A program made the position numbers and the translations under genes. From Prochlorococcus sp. HOT208_60m_813G15 (GTDB taxonomy: Bacteria > Cyanobacteriota > Cyanobacteriia > PCC-6307 > Cyanobiaceae), in the NCBI GenBank assembly GCA_002026165.1, contig MWOS01000093.1:20948-84947 (forward strand): DNA of 64,000 nt, in the 5' to 3' direction. Every line of letters starts with the position of its first letter. Position 1 is the stretch's first letter. Shown one piece after another: positions 37,198 to 47,827 of this stretch. The notes beneath the pieces were generated by a model, which was not told where the DNA came from, ran no database searches, and worked only from the letters and a program-made list of their open reading frames with translations.

Positions 37198-37680
37198 AAC
37201 TTGACCAAATTCAACTGGTGTTCCATTTTCAACAAGAATCTCTACTATTTCAGCATTAAATTCAGATTCAATTTCATTCATTAACTTCATTGCTTCCAAA
37301 ATACAAATAGTTTGACCGACCTTAACTTTATTTCCTACTTCGACAAATGGCTCCTCGCCAGGCGCTGCAGCCCTATAAAATGTCCCAACCATAGGAGAAG
37401 TAATTTCAGTTAGGTCAGAACGCCCTGGGGGTGCCATCTGAGGTGCTTCAGGCTCTTTAACGACAGAGATATTATCATTAATAATTTTTGGATTAGCAAT
37501 TGTCTGCTTATCAAATGAAGTATTAGAAACTAAATTATTAATAACTTGATTCTGATCAAATACATTCCTTTTTATTTCGAGTTTAAAATCTTCTCCCTCT
37601 AGTGAGAACTCTTGTATATCACTTGTAGAGATTTTCTCTATTAAGCGATCTAAGTCATCATGATCTAATTTCATAGCCAT
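37174..37680 (-). CDS. accB: Biotin carboxyl carrier protein of acetyl-CoA carboxylase
   Basis: AccB carries biotin between the carboxylase and transferase parts of acetyl-CoA carboxylase for fatty acid synthesis. The biotinylated residue is Lys132 in LEAMKLMNEIE. An Ala/Pro linker (about 76-90) precedes the biotinyl domain, which starts ITSPMVGTFYR. The length of 168 is typical. The start codon overlaps the efp stop by one base (TAATG), so the two genes are translationally coupled. Confidence 0.97.
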   Translation of the reverse strand: MAMKLDHDDLDRLIEKISTSDIQEFSLEGEDFKLEIKRNVFDQNQVINNLVSNTSFDKQTIANPKIINDNISVVKEPEAPQMAPPGRSDLTEITSPMVGTFYRAAAPGEEPFVEVGNKVKVGQTICILEAMKLMNEIESEFNAEIVEILVENGTPVEFGQVLMRVKQS

Positions 37681-38240
37681 TAATTTTCACGTCCAAGATA
37701 AGTGTCATTTCGAGTATCAACTTTAATCATTTCTCCCACAGAAATAAATAAAGGAACCATAACTTGAGCACCTGTTTCTAGAATAGCTGGTTTCGTGCCC
37801 CCACTAGCGGTGTCACCTTTAACTCCTGGATCAGTCTCTGTAACTTTCAAAGTAATAGATATTGGAAGTTCTACTTCTAAAACTTTACCATTATGGAAAA
37901 TTACATTAACCTCCATTCCCTCTTTCAAATACTTTGAGCCTTTACCGATTTGTTCAGAGGTGAGTCTTGTCTCTTCAAAACTTGTCATGTCCATAAAAAC
38001 ATAATCACCAGACTCCACATAAGTATGCTGCAGGTTAGACTTCTCAAGGATAGCCTGCTGTACTGATTCTCCGGCTCGAAAAGTTTTTTCAACAACATTG
38101 CCGCTTTGAACTGATTTTAATTTTGTTCGTACGAAAGCAGAACCCTTACCAGGCTTGACATGTAGAAATTCTACAACACGCCAAACTTGTCCATCCAATT
38201 CGATGGTAGTACCTGTGCGAAAATCGTTACTGGAAATCAT
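37680..38240 (-). CDS. efp: Elongation factor P
   Basis: EF-P relieves ribosome stalling at polyproline. The 186-residue product begins [17 protein letters not shown] and has the modification loop KPGKGSAFV, with Lys32 at the tip. An N-terminal extension starting at 38267 is possible in frame but is not part of the family, so ATG 38240 is used. The efp-accB pair is a common cyanobacterial arrangement. No lysyl-modification gene lies in the window. Confidence 0.96.
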   Translation of the reverse strand: MISSNDFRTGTTIELDGQVWRVVEFLHVKPGKGSAFVRTKLKSVQSGNVVEKTFRAGESVQQAILEKSNLQHTYVESGDYVFMDMTSFEETRLTSEQIGKGSKYLKEGMEVNVIFHNGKVLEVELPISITLKVTETDPGVKGDTASGGTKPAILETGAQVMVPLFISVGEMIKVDTRNDTYLGREN

Positions 38241-38284
38241 TCCTGTATTACATCCCCCAAGGATCATAAACCTGCAAGAGTGCT

Positions 38285-39376
38285 ATGCAAAAATTCTTAT
38301 CAAATCAGAACAAACTTTTCTTAATTCTATCGATTGTAATGTTTCAGGTTTTTCTTTTAAAGCCTATTCAAGTATTAGCTGATTTACCTACTGGAAATGC
38401 AGTAAAAGACCCTAATGCAATCCTCAGAAACGCGCTCCCTATCAAGCAAGTTGAGTTACAAGAAATTCAACACAAATTGGAAGAAACTAGTGACCTTGTA
38501 AGAGGAGGAAGATGGCCAGCTCTTACGAAAACTGTTACAAAATGTCAATCTTTGCTAAAAAAATACCAAAGTAAAATTATTCAAGAATTACCAAAAGATA
38601 AAAAGAAGATTGCTGAAAAAACATTTTTAGAACTCAAAGAAAATTTTGATAGCCTTCAAGATTACTCTAAATCAAAGGATAAATACTCGTTTATAGCAAC
38701 TCGAAGAAATGCTTTAGATAAAATAGGTGGATTAGAAGAATATTTTCTACCAAAAGAATTTCCATACTCTATTCCCCAGGAATTTGATAATTTACCAAGA
38801 TTAATGGGCAGAGCAAAAGTCAATATAAAAACCTCCAAAGGAGATATGAAAGCAATTGTGGATGGATTTAACGCCCCACTGACAGCAGGAGCATTTATAG
38901 ATTTATCTTCAAAAAACTTCTACAAAGATTTACCCATTAACAGAGCAGAAGAATTTTTTGTACTGCAAACAGGTGATCCAATTGGTGAAGATATTGGTTA
39001 CATAGATCCTGAAACAAATGAAGAACGTCACGTTCCCTTAGAAATAAGAATTCCTGATGAGCAAGATACTTTTTACAATCAAACTTTTGAAGATTTAGGT
39101 CTTTACACAGAGACTCCAACATTACCTTTTGCAACACTTGGAACTCTAGGCTGGTCCCATTCGAATGCCGCAGTTGATGATGGGTCATCGCAATTTTTCT
39201 TCTTTTTATATGAAGCAGAATTAAATCCAGCGGGTCGCAATTTAATCGACGGAAGGAATGCTGCCTTTGGTTACGTTGTAGATGGATTTGATGTATTAGA
39301 AGAGCTTACTAAAGATGACACAATAATTTCGATTGATGTTTTAGAAGGGATTGAAAACCTCAAATTAAATGCATAA
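38285..39376 (+). CDS. Exported cyclophilin-type peptidyl-prolyl isomerase (TLP40/CYP38-like)
   Basis: The 363-residue protein has a signal peptide (hydrophobic LFLILSIVMFQVFLL, cleavage near VLADL). A helical N-terminal domain with a leucine-rich repeat-like pattern (about 45-150) is followed by a divergent cyclophilin fold (KVNIKTSKGDMKAIV, then GSSQFFFFLYE). This is the layout of thylakoid-lumen TLP40/CYP38, which assists photosystem II assembly. Several cyclophilin catalytic residues are not obvious, as in CYP38, so it may be a chaperone. The end overlaps thiL by 8 bases. Confidence 0.88.
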   Translation: MQKFLSNQNKLFLILSIVMFQVFLLKPIQVLADLPTGNAVKDPNAILRNALPIKQVELQEIQHKLEETSDLVRGGRWPALTKTVTKCQSLLKKYQSKIIQELPKDKKKIAEKTFLELKENFDSLQDYSKSKDKYSFIATRRNALDKIGGLEEYFLPKEFPYSIPQEFDNLPRLMGRAKVNIKTSKGDMKAIVDGFNAPLTAGAFIDLSSKNFYKDLPINRAEEFFVLQTGDPIGEDIGYIDPETNEERHVPLEIRIPDEQDTFYNQTFEDLGLYTETPTLPFATLGTLGWSHSNAAVDDGSSQFFFFLYEAELNPAGRNLIDGRNAAFGYVVDGFDVLEELTKDDTIISIDVLEGIENLKLNA

Positions 39377-40331
39377 AGAATTATTAGAAGATATAGGGGA
39401 AAAAGAATTAATAAATAGGCTAGGAAAATTTATGCCTAAAAATCAAGTTTCAGATGATTGTGCTTTAATCAAAACTAAAAATGAAAATTTACTTGTTAAT
39501 ACTGATTCTTTGGTGGAAAATGTTCATTTCAATGACATTAGTATTTGTCCTCAAGACCTTGGGTGGAAAGCAGTTGTAAGCAACATCTCTGACTTATTAT
39601 CTAGTGGAAGCAAGAAAACTATTGGTATTACAATAAGCCTAGTTCTACCTGTAAGAACTGAGTGGATTTGGGTTGAAGAAGTATACAAAGGAATAAATAA
39701 AGCATTAAAAGAATATGGCGGATTGATTCTAGGGGGAGATTGCTCAAAGGGGAATGAAAAAATCATTTCAATTACGGCCTTTGGAATTCAAGGTGAGCTT
39801 GAATTAAGAAGAAACGCATGTAAACCAGGAGATATAATCTTAACTACAGGAATTCATGGTCTTAGCAAACTGGGATTTTTGATACAAAATAATATTAATT
39901 TCGATAATGAATTTTCTCTTAATGAAAGATTAATCATTAAGTCTATTGAGCATTTTTGTCGCCCTAGAGTTTACCCAAATTTTCTAAATAATCTCCTCAA
40001 AACTCGCTCCAATAAAAATATAAGGAGAATAGGATGTACTGATAGCAGTGATGGCCTATTTCAAGCTTTACAAGATTTAGCAATAGCAAGCAACTGCAAA
40101 GCGATCATAAACTATGAAAAAATACCTAAAGATACGGATTGGCCTAAAGGAGATAAATGGGACGAATACTATTTTTTTGGAGGAGAAGATTATGAATTAA
40201 TTTTCTCATTGCCCAAAAAATGGGCAAGAAATTTATCCAAACTTGATAAAGATATTAACGAGATTGGTTTTTTTACTGATGGTAAACCATCAATAGAATT
40301 TAAAGATAATAAAAAAAAACAAATTATTTAA
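39369..40331 (+). CDS. thiL: Thiamine-monophosphate kinase
   Basis: ThiL phosphorylates thiamine phosphate to the active diphosphate. The 320-residue protein has the PurM/AIR-synthase-like ATP and metal motifs DDCALI, NTDSLVENVHF and SDLLSSG, then GGDCSKG and GGEDYELIF. Its start lies within the end of the cyclophilin gene (8-base overlap), so the two are coupled. The end is convergent with gap2. Confidence 0.95.
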   Translation: MHKELLEDIGEKELINRLGKFMPKNQVSDDCALIKTKNENLLVNTDSLVENVHFNDISICPQDLGWKAVVSNISDLLSSGSKKTIGITISLVLPVRTEWIWVEEVYKGINKALKEYGGLILGGDCSKGNEKIISITAFGIQGELELRRNACKPGDIILTTGIHGLSKLGFLIQNNINFDNEFSLNERLIIKSIEHFCRPRVYPNFLNNLLKTRSNKNIRRIGCTDSSDGLFQALQDLAIASNCKAIINYEKIPKDTDWPKGDKWDEYYFFGGEDYELIFSLPKKWARNLSKLDKDINEIGFFTDGKPSIEFKDNKKKQII

Positions 40332-40356
40332 TAACACACCTTTCAAACACTTTTAA

Positions 40357-41379
40357 TTACTCCCAATTTTTAGCAACAATCTCTGCTAAATCTACAACTC
40401 TCTGACTATAACCCCACTCATTGTCGTACCATGCAAGCACCTTTACAAGGTTATCTCCGATACACATAGTGAGATCACTATCTACAATTGAGGATTCATT
40501 GGTACCTGCATAATCGCTTGACACTAATGGTTCATCTCCATACTTAATAATGCCTTTCATTATAGTTAGAGATGCTTCCTTGAGAGCATTATTGACTTCT
40601 TCAGCTGTGACAGATTTAGAAGATTCAAAAACAAAATCTACTGCTGAAACGTTAGGAGTTGGAACTCTCATTGCAATTCCAGTTAATTTGCCTTTCATTT
40701 CTGGGTATACAAGAGCGACTGCTTTTGCAGCTCCTGTAGAAGTAGGAACGATGTTTGTAGCAGCGGCTCTAGCCCTTCTTAGATCTCTATGGCTATTATC
40801 TAAAATTCTTTGATCGCCTGTATAACTATGAATTGTAGTCATCAAACCTTTATTAATCCCAAAAGTTTGATCTAAAACTTTGACTACTGGAGCTAAACAG
40901 TTCGTTGTACAACTAGCATTACTCAAAATATCGTAATCTTTGTGTTTATATGTATCAGCATTAACTCCAACTACATAAGTACCAACGCCATCGCCTTTAC
41001 CAGGCGCAGTTAAGATAACTTTTTTTGCTCCAACCTCTAAGTGCTTACTTGCTCCTACGTCTGTATTAAATACTCCAGTAGATTCAATAACCAAATCTAC
41101 ACCCCAATCTTTCCAGGGGAGATTCATTGGATTTCTATCTGAGAAACATTTAATTGTTTTATTATTAATTACAAAAGTATCATCAGTATATTGAATATCA
41201 ACACCATCAAGTTGACCAAGGACTGAGTCATATTTTAATAAATGAGCATTAGTCTTAGGATCTGATGTAACGTTAATTCCAACTACTTCAATATTGGTGT
41301 AAGCCCCTCTACTAAGCCAACAACGCATAAAGTTTCGACCAATTCTGCCAAAGCCGTTAATTGCAACACGCAAAGTCAT
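40357..41379 (-). CDS. gap2: NAD(P)-dependent glyceraldehyde-3-phosphate dehydrogenase
   Basis: The 340-residue enzyme has the nucleotide loop [13 protein letters not shown] and catalytic Cys157 in [12 protein letters not shown]. It ends [19 protein letters not shown]. Gap2 is the photosynthetic Calvin-cycle form in cyanobacteria; the RNFMRCW start and length match that type. It is divergent from murC across a 193-base gap with no other gene, which probably holds its strong promoter. Confidence 0.95.
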   Translation of the reverse strand: MTLRVAINGFGRIGRNFMRCWLSRGAYTNIEVVGINVTSDPKTNAHLLKYDSVLGQLDGVDIQYTDDTFVINNKTIKCFSDRNPMNLPWKDWGVDLVIESTGVFNTDVGASKHLEVGAKKVILTAPGKGDGVGTYVVGVNADTYKHKDYDILSNASCTTNCLAPVVKVLDQTFGINKGLMTTIHSYTGDQRILDNSHRDLRRARAAATNIVPTSTGAAKAVALVYPEMKGKLTGIAMRVPTPNVSAVDFVFESSKSVTAEEVNNALKEASLTIMKGIIKYGDEPLVSSDYAGTNESSIVDSDLTMCIGDNLVKVLAWYDNEWGYSQRVVDLAEIVAKNWE

Positions 41380-41572
41380 AACTAATAATTTCTAAATGAT
41401 TAACCTAAGTTGCTGATCATACTGAATTTTGTGCAATAACGTAAGGTTTTTTTGATTTATTAAGCAAATAAGACTAGTTTTGTATTAATTCAAGAAAAAA
41501 AAACATTTTTTTTTAAGAAAAAATAGCAAAATTTTACCTAGAAGTTATTTTGATTTAAGTAAAAGATAAACA

Positions 41573-42991
41573 TTGGATAAAAAATTACTTTTGAAAAGTC
41601 ATTTTCATTTTATTGGGATCGGTGGTATTGGGATGTCAGCATTAGCAATGGGTTTACTTAAAAAAGGTTATTCAATTTCAGGATCTGATTTAGTTAAAAA
41701 CAATGAAACTAATAAATTGGAGAATTTAGGTGCATTAATCTTTACTTCTCAAGTTCGACAAAATATTGAATTTGTTACTTCAAAATTTACTAACAGATTG
41801 ATTAATTTTGTTGTAAGCTCCGCAATCAAGCCAGAAAATGAAGAATTTTCGTATTGCAAAGAAAAAAATTTATCTATAAAACATCGTTCAGAGATACTCG
41901 CAATGCTCATGAGCACTTATACTGCATTAGCGATAGGAGGCAGCCACGGGAAAACATCAACTAGTACATTTCTTTCTACAATACTTGAGTTATGTACACG
42001 TAATTCTTCTTCAATAACTGGAGGAATAATTCCTATTTACAACTCTAATTGTCATTTAGAAAATACAAAATACTTAGTAGCTGAAGTTGATGAATCTGAT
42101 GGGACTATTGACAAATATAAATCTGATATTGGAATAATCAATAACATTGATTTTGATCATTGCGATCACTTTTCTAATTTAAGTGAAGTAATATCTTCTT
42201 TTAAAAGTTTCGCAAAAAACTCTAAAAAATTATTACTTAATTTTGATTGTGAAACCTCAAGAAAAAATTTTTATTCTTATTTTAAATGGTCAAACTCTAC
42301 GGCTAAAAACGTAGCATATGCAATAATCCCGACTGAAATTAATTCAAAGTATACAATTGGGAAATATTATGAAAATGGAAATTTTATCAGTAATTTAAAT
42401 ATTCCAATTCCAGGACTACACAATCTTTCCAATATCACCGCAGCAATAGCAGCTTCCAGAATGATAGGAGTAGATTTTATAGAAATTAAGAAAAACTTAA
42501 AATATTTAAAACTGCCAAAAAAAAGATTTGAATTTAGAGGCGAAATAGATGAAAGAAGTTTATATGATGATTATGCACATCACCCAAACGAAATAAAAGA
42601 GACGATTAAATTAGGAAGATTATTTATTGAGCAAAAAAATAATAATGAATTTCAAAAAAATAGATTAATTGCTTTATTTCAACCTCATAGATATTCTCGA
42701 GTAAAGCAATTTTGTAAAGAATTCGCTGAAGAATTATCAAAAGCAGATGTTATTTATGTAACTAGTATTTATGGAGCAGGAGAAGGAAACGAAGATAAAA
42801 TTACTTCGAAAATTATTACTGATCTGATTTATAAAAAAAATAAAAATGTTAGTTACATAAATAATTATTATGAAGTTACAAAGAATTTTCACGAATTAAC
42901 TCAAAAAGGGGATTTAATTTTGAATATGGGAGCTGGCGATTGTCATGATTTCTGGTCAATTTTAAATGCAAAAAATAATTTAAATAAATAA
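41573..42991 (+). CDS. murC: UDP-N-acetylmuramate--L-alanine ligase
   Basis: MurC adds L-alanine to UDP-MurNAc in peptidoglycan synthesis. The 472-residue protein has the N-terminal HFIGIGGIGMSALA motif, the ATP loop GGSHGKTST at 122-130 and the C-terminal YDDYAHHPNEI motif. The start is TTG at 41573: an in-frame TAA two codons upstream and the conserved N-terminus leave no better choice. murB follows after seven bases in the same operon. Confidence 0.96.
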   Translation: MDKKLLLKSHFHFIGIGGIGMSALAMGLLKKGYSISGSDLVKNNETNKLENLGALIFTSQVRQNIEFVTSKFTNRLINFVVSSAIKPENEEFSYCKEKNLSIKHRSEILAMLMSTYTALAIGGSHGKTSTSTFLSTILELCTRNSSSITGGIIPIYNSNCHLENTKYLVAEVDESDGTIDKYKSDIGIINNIDFDHCDHFSNLSEVISSFKSFAKNSKKLLLNFDCETSRKNFYSYFKWSNSTAKNVAYAIIPTEINSKYTIGKYYENGNFISNLNIPIPGLHNLSNITAAIAASRMIGVDFIEIKKNLKYLKLPKKRFEFRGEIDERSLYDDYAHHPNEIKETIKLGRLFIEQKNNNEFQKNRLIALFQPHRYSRVKQFCKEFAEELSKADVIYVTSIYGAGEGNEDKITSKIITDLIYKKNKNVSYINNYYEVTKNFHELTQKGDLILNMGAGDCHDFWSILNAKNNLNK

Positions 42992-42998
42992 CTAATTT

Positions 42999-43892
42999 AT
43001 GAATAAAAAAATTTTTTCTGAAAACGGTAATTTAAGTAATTATACAACTATAAAAGTGGGAGGAGTAGCTGAATATTTTGCTGAGCCAAGAAGTGTTGAA
43101 GAACTTTCATATCTAATAAAGTGGGCTAATTTAAATAAACAAAGATGTCAAATAATTGGTGCAGGTTCAAATCTTCTAATAAATAATATTTTTATAAAAG
43201 GCTTAATTGTTTGTACAAAAAAATTGAAATCACTAAAGATAGAACCATATTCAGGAATTATTGAAGCGGAAGCAGGTGTAATGCTCCCAACATTATCTAA
43301 TTCTCTTGCTAAAAATGGATTACAAGGAGGGGAATGGGCTGTCGGAATTCCAGGAACATTAGGAGGAGCAATTTATATGAATGCTGGCACAGGTAATTTA
43401 TCGCTAGCAAAAAATCTTATTTCCGTAAAAGTTATTAATAATAAAACTCTTGAAAAACTTGAAATTGAAAAAAAAGATATCAATTTTGAGTATAGATTTA
43501 GCTCTTTTCAAAGAAATGATTTAACAATTATTAGTGCAAGATTACATTTTGAACCTAATGGAAATCTAGAAAAATTAATTCAAACAACCAAAAATAACCT
43601 TAAATTAAAAACGGAAACACAACCATATCATCAACCAAGTTTTGGTAGTGTTTTTAAAAATCCTAAAAATAATTATGCAGCAAAATTAATTGATGATATG
43701 GGTTTAAAGGGATTTAAAATTGGCGGTGCTGAAATTTCTAAAATGCATTCAAATTTTATAATCAACACTTCTTCAGCAAGTTCAAAAGATATTTATGATT
43801 TAATAACAGTAATTCAACAAAAAGTACTACAAAACAAAGGGATTTATTTGCAACCGGAAGTAAGAATGATTGGTTTTGACTATCCTAACTAA
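42999..43892 (+). CDS. murB: UDP-N-acetylenolpyruvoylglucosamine reductase
   Basis: MurB is the FAD enzyme that makes UDP-MurNAc with NADPH. FAD-binding motifs GAGSNLLI and [15 protein letters not shown] are present. The catalytic serine region is SFGSVFKNP, and the last glutamate lies in QPEVRMIG. The 297-residue length fits the type II enzyme. It is part of a murC-murB-ybaB run with gaps of 7 and 17 bases. Confidence 0.96.
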   Translation: MNKKIFSENGNLSNYTTIKVGGVAEYFAEPRSVEELSYLIKWANLNKQRCQIIGAGSNLLINNIFIKGLIVCTKKLKSLKIEPYSGIIEAEAGVMLPTLSNSLAKNGLQGGEWAVGIPGTLGGAIYMNAGTGNLSLAKNLISVKVINNKTLEKLEIEKKDINFEYRFSSFQRNDLTIISARLHFEPNGNLEKLIQTTKNNLKLKTETQPYHQPSFGSVFKNPKNNYAAKLIDDMGLKGFKIGGAEISKMHSNFIINTSSASSKDIYDLITVIQQKVLQNKGIYLQPEVRMIGFDYPN

Positions 43893-43909
43893 AGAAACGT
43901 TTTTACAAA

Positions 43910-44260
43910 ATGGCGGGTTTTGGACTTCCTAACTTTGGACAACTTACAGAAGCTTTTAAAAAAGCTAAACAAATTCAGCAAGATGCTCAAAAATTACAAG
44001 ATGAACTTGAAAATATGGAGATTGAAGGCAAAAGTGATGATGAGATGATAAAAGTTTGGATTAGTGGAAACCAACTTCCTTTAAAGGTCGAAGTACAAGA
44101 AAATATTTTAAATGCAAATAAAGAACAAATAGAGCAAAACATTCTACAAGCTATTCAAAAAGCTCATGAATTATCAACTACAACTATGAAAGAAAGGATG
44201 AATGATTTAACTGGTGGATTAAATCTCAATCTTCCTGGTTTTGATAACAGTGACTCTTAG
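43910..44260 (+). CDS. YbaB/EbfC nucleoid-associated protein
   Basis: The 116-residue protein starts with a Gly/Phe-rich motif ([11 protein letters not shown]), as is common in cyanobacterial members. It has the helical [19 protein letters not shown] and the strand-turn [12 protein letters not shown]. The family binds DNA as a dimer and shapes the nucleoid. It is the last gene of the murC-murB run and overlaps convergent rsgA by 35 bases. Confidence 0.9.
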   Translation: MAGFGLPNFGQLTEAFKKAKQIQQDAQKLQDELENMEIEGKSDDEMIKVWISGNQLPLKVEVQENILNANKEQIEQNILQAIQKAHELSTTTMKERMNDLTGGLNLNLPGFDNSDS

Positions 44261-45143
44261 AAGACTCAATCATTTCTTTATAAAAAGAATATCGTTCAAA
44301 AGATTTATTTAAATTACAACCCTCATCATTTAAATGTAAGCAGTTACGAAATTTACATTTAATTCCTTCTTTGATTACCTGTTTATATATTTCTGAATAA
44401 AGATTTGGTAACAACTTAATATCTACCTCTAGAGGTTGCATATTAAAACCAGGAGTATCCACAATATAACTTTGATTCGACATAGAAAATAACTCAACAT
44501 TTCGAGTAGTATTTTTTCCTCTCTTAATTTTTTTGGAAACTGGAGAAGTACTATTTTGAAGACCTGGAATTATCTTGTTAAGCAAAGTAGTTTTACCAAC
44601 TCCAGATGGGCCCATAAAAATTGAACATTCTTTTTGCTTTAGCTCGGCTAATAAATTTTTAAAGCAATCCGATTTATATAAATTTAAAGTTATTACTTGG
44701 TAACCCCATTTCTCAAATTTATCAATTAGATATGATCTTCTTTTATCAGAAATTAAATCACACTTTGTCAAAACTAATGACACTTGTACTCCCATCGATT
44801 CTGCTGATATCAAAAACCTATTAACTTGAGATAAATTCAGCTCTGGCTCTTCAACGGAAAAGGTAATATATATGTTTGAAATATTTGCAACAGAGGGTCT
44901 GGCTAATAAGTTTTTTCTTTTTTTTAGACTTGTTATTACTGCGCGTTTGCTTTTTAAATCAATATTATCAATTTCTACTTCATCTCCAACATAAATAAAT
45001 TGATCTTTGAAATTTATAGACTTTCTTACCTTACATAAAAATCTTTCGCTATTAACAAGGTTTTCTTTATTTTTTAGGTCAACAAAGAAAAATTCATTAA
45101 ATTTTTTTGTAACTAAACCTAAATTTTTACTATTAGTTTTCAT
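44226..45143 (-). CDS. rsgA: Ribosome small-subunit GTPase RsgA (circularly permuted)
   Basis: RsgA checks late 30S assembly. The GTPase motifs appear in permuted order: G4 TKCD at 126-129, G1 GPSGVGKTT at 178-186, then G3 DTPG at 229-232. An OB-fold domain precedes them, and a zinc knuckle with Cys263, Cys268, His270 and Cys276 follows. The 305-residue length is normal. The start overlaps the TusA-like gene by 11 bases, so dnaJ, tusA-like and rsgA form a coupled run. Confidence 0.95.
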   Translation of the reverse strand: MKTNSKNLGLVTKKFNEFFFVDLKNKENLVNSERFLCKVRKSINFKDQFIYVGDEVEIDNIDLKSKRAVITSLKKRKNLLARPSVANISNIYITFSVEEPELNLSQVNRFLISAESMGVQVSLVLTKCDLISDKRRSYLIDKFEKWGYQVITLNLYKSDCFKNLLAELKQKECSIFMGPSGVGKTTLLNKIIPGLQNSTSPVSKKIKRGKNTTRNVELFSMSNQSYIVDTPGFNMQPLEVDIKLLPNLYSEIYKQVIKEGIKCKFRNCLHLNDEGCNLNKSFERYSFYKEMIESSKSHCYQNQED

Positions 45144-45363
45144 TCAATATTTTTATTTTTATAAATTTTTGATCTTCTTTGATTTGTTTAAACAAGTATC
45201 CCATCTCTTTTAAATTGTTTAACACCATTTCTTCTGGTTCACCTTTATCTAATTCAACAATAAGTTGTTCATTTTTGGATAACTTCTCTAAAGCTAATTT
45301 AATTTTGACGACATTTAAAGGACATGGAACAGATTTAAGATCCAAATGCTTTAAAGAACTCAT
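45133..45363 (-). CDS. TusA/YedF-like small sulfur-carrier protein
   Basis: The 76-residue protein has the TusA fold pattern: LDLKSVPCPLNVVKIKLALEKL holds the reactive cysteine, Cys14, and an alpha/beta domain follows. In classical TusA the motif is CPxP; here it is CPLN, with the second proline lost. The family passes sulfur for tRNA thiolation or molybdenum cofactor. It overlaps dnaJ by one base and rsgA by 11, so it is made from the same mRNA. Its exact role is unknown. Confidence 0.85.
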   Translation of the reverse strand: MSSLKHLDLKSVPCPLNVVKIKLALEKLSKNEQLIVELDKGEPEEMVLNNLKEMGYLFKQIKEDQKFIKIKILNEN

Positions 45364-46487
45364 TACGATTCTTTACCAAATAATTTACTGAATAGTCCAC
45401 TACTGGAATTGATATTTTTATCTGAATATTGAGAAGCTAAACCCTCTAAAAGCTTTCTTTCTTCGTCAGTTATACGAGTTGGCAATTTTACCTTTACTAG
45501 AACTTCATGATTTCCTCTAGCAACTGGATTACCAAGTCTAGGTACCCCTTTATTCTCAAGTGAAAGAGTTGTATTTGGTTGCGTACCACTAGGAATTTTT
45601 AAGTTCACTTTGCCATCAACTGTAGTAATTTCAACAGTATCTCCTAAAATTGCCTGTAAATAACTCACAACTATTTCTGAGTAAATAGTCACACCATCTC
45701 TTTTTAATTTCGAATCATTCTTCACCTTGATAAAAACATAAAGATCTCCAGGTGGGCCACCTTTCAAACCAACATTTCCCTCTCCGGAAACTCTTAATTT
45801 AGTACCAGTATCAACTCCTGCAGGAATATTAATTCGTAATTTTTTTCTGACTTGCTTTACTCCATTACCACCGCAACTTGTACATGGATCTGAGATTATT
45901 TGACCAGTTCCATTACATGAAGGACATTCAGCTACTTGAGTGAAATTACCAAATGGTGTTCTCGTGGCTCTTCTAACTTGTCCACTTCCTCCACAAGTTG
46001 TGCAAGTTTTTGGTCCGGTTCCTGGTTTGGCACCTGTTCCTCTACATACTTCACATGTCTCAAGATGAGGAATTGTAATTTCTCTTTGTTGGCCAAATAT
46101 TGCATCTTTAAAATCAACATTAAGATCATATCTTAAATCATCTCCTTGTTGAGGACCTCTTCTTTGAGTTCTTCCTCCCTGTGGAGTTTGCCCTCCAAAG
46201 CCATTAAAAAAGGTTTCAAATAAATCTGCAAACCCACCCATATCACCCATATCAGGCATTCCAGCTGCACCTCCAATACCAGCCTCTCCAAACTGATCAT
46301 ATCTAGCTCTAGTTTCAGGATCAGCTAAGGCTTCATAAGCCTTGCCAATTTCTTTAAATTTATCTTCAGCGCCAGGTTCTTTATTAACGTCAGGATGATA
46401 TTGTCTTGCTAATTTTCTATAGGCCCTTTTTAAGGTATCGGCATCAGCATCTCGCGAAACTCCAAGTATTTGATAAAAATCAGCCAT
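45363..46487 (-). CDS. dnaJ: Chaperone DnaJ (full-length)
   Basis: DnaJ loads substrates on DnaK and triggers ATP hydrolysis. The J domain has HPD at 31-33. A Gly/Phe-rich region follows (about 75-120), then four zinc repeats ([32 protein letters not shown]) and the C-terminal substrate domain. This 374-residue type I protein lies 29 bases after grpE on the same strand. dnaK is not in the window. Confidence 0.97.
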   Translation of the reverse strand: MADFYQILGVSRDADADTLKRAYRKLARQYHPDVNKEPGAEDKFKEIGKAYEALADPETRARYDQFGEAGIGGAAGMPDMGDMGGFADLFETFFNGFGGQTPQGGRTQRRGPQQGDDLRYDLNVDFKDAIFGQQREITIPHLETCEVCRGTGAKPGTGPKTCTTCGGSGQVRRATRTPFGNFTQVAECPSCNGTGQIISDPCTSCGGNGVKQVRKKLRINIPAGVDTGTKLRVSGEGNVGLKGGPPGDLYVFIKVKNDSKLKRDGVTIYSEIVVSYLQAILGDTVEITTVDGKVNLKIPSGTQPNTTLSLENKGVPRLGNPVARGNHEVLVKVKLPTRITDEERKLLEGLASQYSDKNINSSSGLFSKLFGKES

Positions 46488-46516
46488 TAAACAACGCTTA
46501 AGTAAAAATTTGGCAT

Positions 46517-47236
46517 TTATAGATCTTCAGAAGTATTTTCCTCTGAATCAATACCCTCTTCAACTGTATCCTTTTCTACTTCCTCTTGTGAATTTTGTTT
46601 ACCAGGCCCCATGGAAACTTTAACCAAGGCATGTCTCAAAACCTTTCCCTCTAAATGATATCCTCGCTGCAATTCTTCTACAATAAAATCTTCTTTAAAC
46701 TCTTCACTTGGCTCTCTTAATACAGCTTCATGCAAATTTGGATCAAATTGTTGGCCAACAACTCTCATCGGTGCAACTCCTTGTTGTTTTAAAACTTCTA
46801 CCAATTGTTTATATAATCCTTGATAACTTCTATGAAGGGCTTGAGCTTCTTCACTCTCTGGTTTTAGTTGTTGTCTTGCTCTTTCAAAATTATCAACAAT
46901 AGGAAGAATTGCAGTTAGAGTCTTAGAAACAAGTTGGACTTTTAAATCATCCTGATCTCTAGACTGCCTTTTTCTAAAATTATCAAAATCTGCTGAAATT
47001 CTTACATATTGATTTTTTAATGTTTCGTGCTCTTTTTCTAACTGTTCTAACCTTGCATCATTATTGGAAATAGTATTTTTTAATTCTTCGGTATTGATTT
47101 CTTCTGTTTTTTGTGAAGATAATTCATCATTTTCGATTATTTTATCTTCAGTGGATGAAGTATTCTCAGGAGCATTATCCTGATTAGAAACATCATTTTC
47201 TTTAATATCAATACTTTCTAATTGATTTTCAATCAT
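46517..47236 (-). CDS. grpE: Nucleotide exchange factor GrpE
   Basis: GrpE releases ADP from DnaK. The 239-residue protein has an acidic disordered N-terminus (about 1-60), a long helix ([19 protein letters not shown]) and the beta domain [10 protein letters not shown]...[17 protein letters not shown], which is the family signature. It ends in another acidic tail. Its place just before dnaJ is the usual arrangement. I see no CIRCE repeat upstream. Confidence 0.96.
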   Translation of the reverse strand: MIENQLESIDIKENDVSNQDNAPENTSSTEDKIIENDELSSQKTEEINTEELKNTISNNDARLEQLEKEHETLKNQYVRISADFDNFRKRQSRDQDDLKVQLVSKTLTAILPIVDNFERARQQLKPESEEAQALHRSYQGLYKQLVEVLKQQGVAPMRVVGQQFDPNLHEAVLREPSEEFKEDFIVEELQRGYHLEGKVLRHALVKVSMGPGKQNSQEEVEKDTVEEGIDSEENTSEDL

Positions 47237-47286
47237 TTTTCTAAAAATTTAATATAACTATTTTCCAATAAATTGATGCACAAAAC

Positions 47287-47304
47287 AAGTTGCGGAAGGC
47301 CGCA
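47287..47304 (-). terminator. Possible msrB terminator hairpin
   Basis: TGCGG (47291-47295) and CCGCA (47300-47304) form a GC-rich five-pair stem with a four-base loop. On the minus strand it follows the msrB stop and is followed by a T-rich stretch (TTGTTTTG). It is GC-rich against a very AT-rich background, which supports a structure; the T-run is imperfect. Confidence 0.4.
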
Positions 47305-47311
47305 CAAATTT

Positions 47312-47806
47312 CTACTCAGGAACAAATCTTAATGCTAAGCCATTATTACAGTATCTTTTGCCAGTAGGAAGTGGCCCATCATTAAAAACATGTCCTTGAT
47401 GACCTCCGCATCTAGAACAGTGATATTCAGTTCTTGGAACAATTAACTTAAAATCAACCTTTGTTGCAACTGATCCTTGAATTGGATCCCAAAAACTTGG
47501 CCATCCAGTGCCACTATCAAACTTTTTATCTGAGAGAAAAAGTGGTAAATCACATCCTGCGCAGTGAAAAACTCCTTTTCTTTTCTCATTATTTAATTCG
47601 CTACTGAAAGCTCTTTCAGTGCCTTCCTCCCTCAAAATATAGTAGGATTCTGGACTTAGCCTGGACTTCCATTCTTCTTTTGATAAATTCCACTCCTCTT
47701 TAGAAGCAAGCGAAGAAGCTAAAACTTGCATGGGCTTAAAAATTTTTTTCAAAATTGACATAGTAGGAATTAAAATAAAAGTTCTTCTTGATAAAAATTG
47801 ATTCAT
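47312..47806 (-). CDS. msrB: Peptide-methionine (R)-S-oxide reductase
   Basis: MsrB repairs oxidised methionine. The 164-residue protein has zinc pairs (HCAGC and HCSRCGG) and catalytic Cys153 in RYCNNGLALRFVPE, with the family core SGTGWPSFWDPI. The N-terminal 35 residues are extra. They begin near a twin-arginine-like SRRTFIL and a hydrophobic stretch ending VLASSLA, so export is possible. Downstream starts such as the Met at residue 16 would remove part of this leader. Confidence 0.93.
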   Translation of the reverse strand: MNQFLSRRTFILIPTMSILKKIFKPMQVLASSLASKEEWNLSKEEWKSRLSPESYYILREEGTERAFSSELNNEKRKGVFHCAGCDLPLFLSDKKFDSGTGWPSFWDPIQGSVATKVDFKLIVPRTEYHCSRCGGHQGHVFNDGPLPTGKRYCNNGLALRFVPE

Positions 47807-47827
47807 ATATAAATCACAAAAAAAGTA

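Noticed and set aside
37680..38267. Longer efp reading with nine extra residues
   Set aside because: EF-P proteins begin at the MISSNDF-type N-terminus; the extension is chance.
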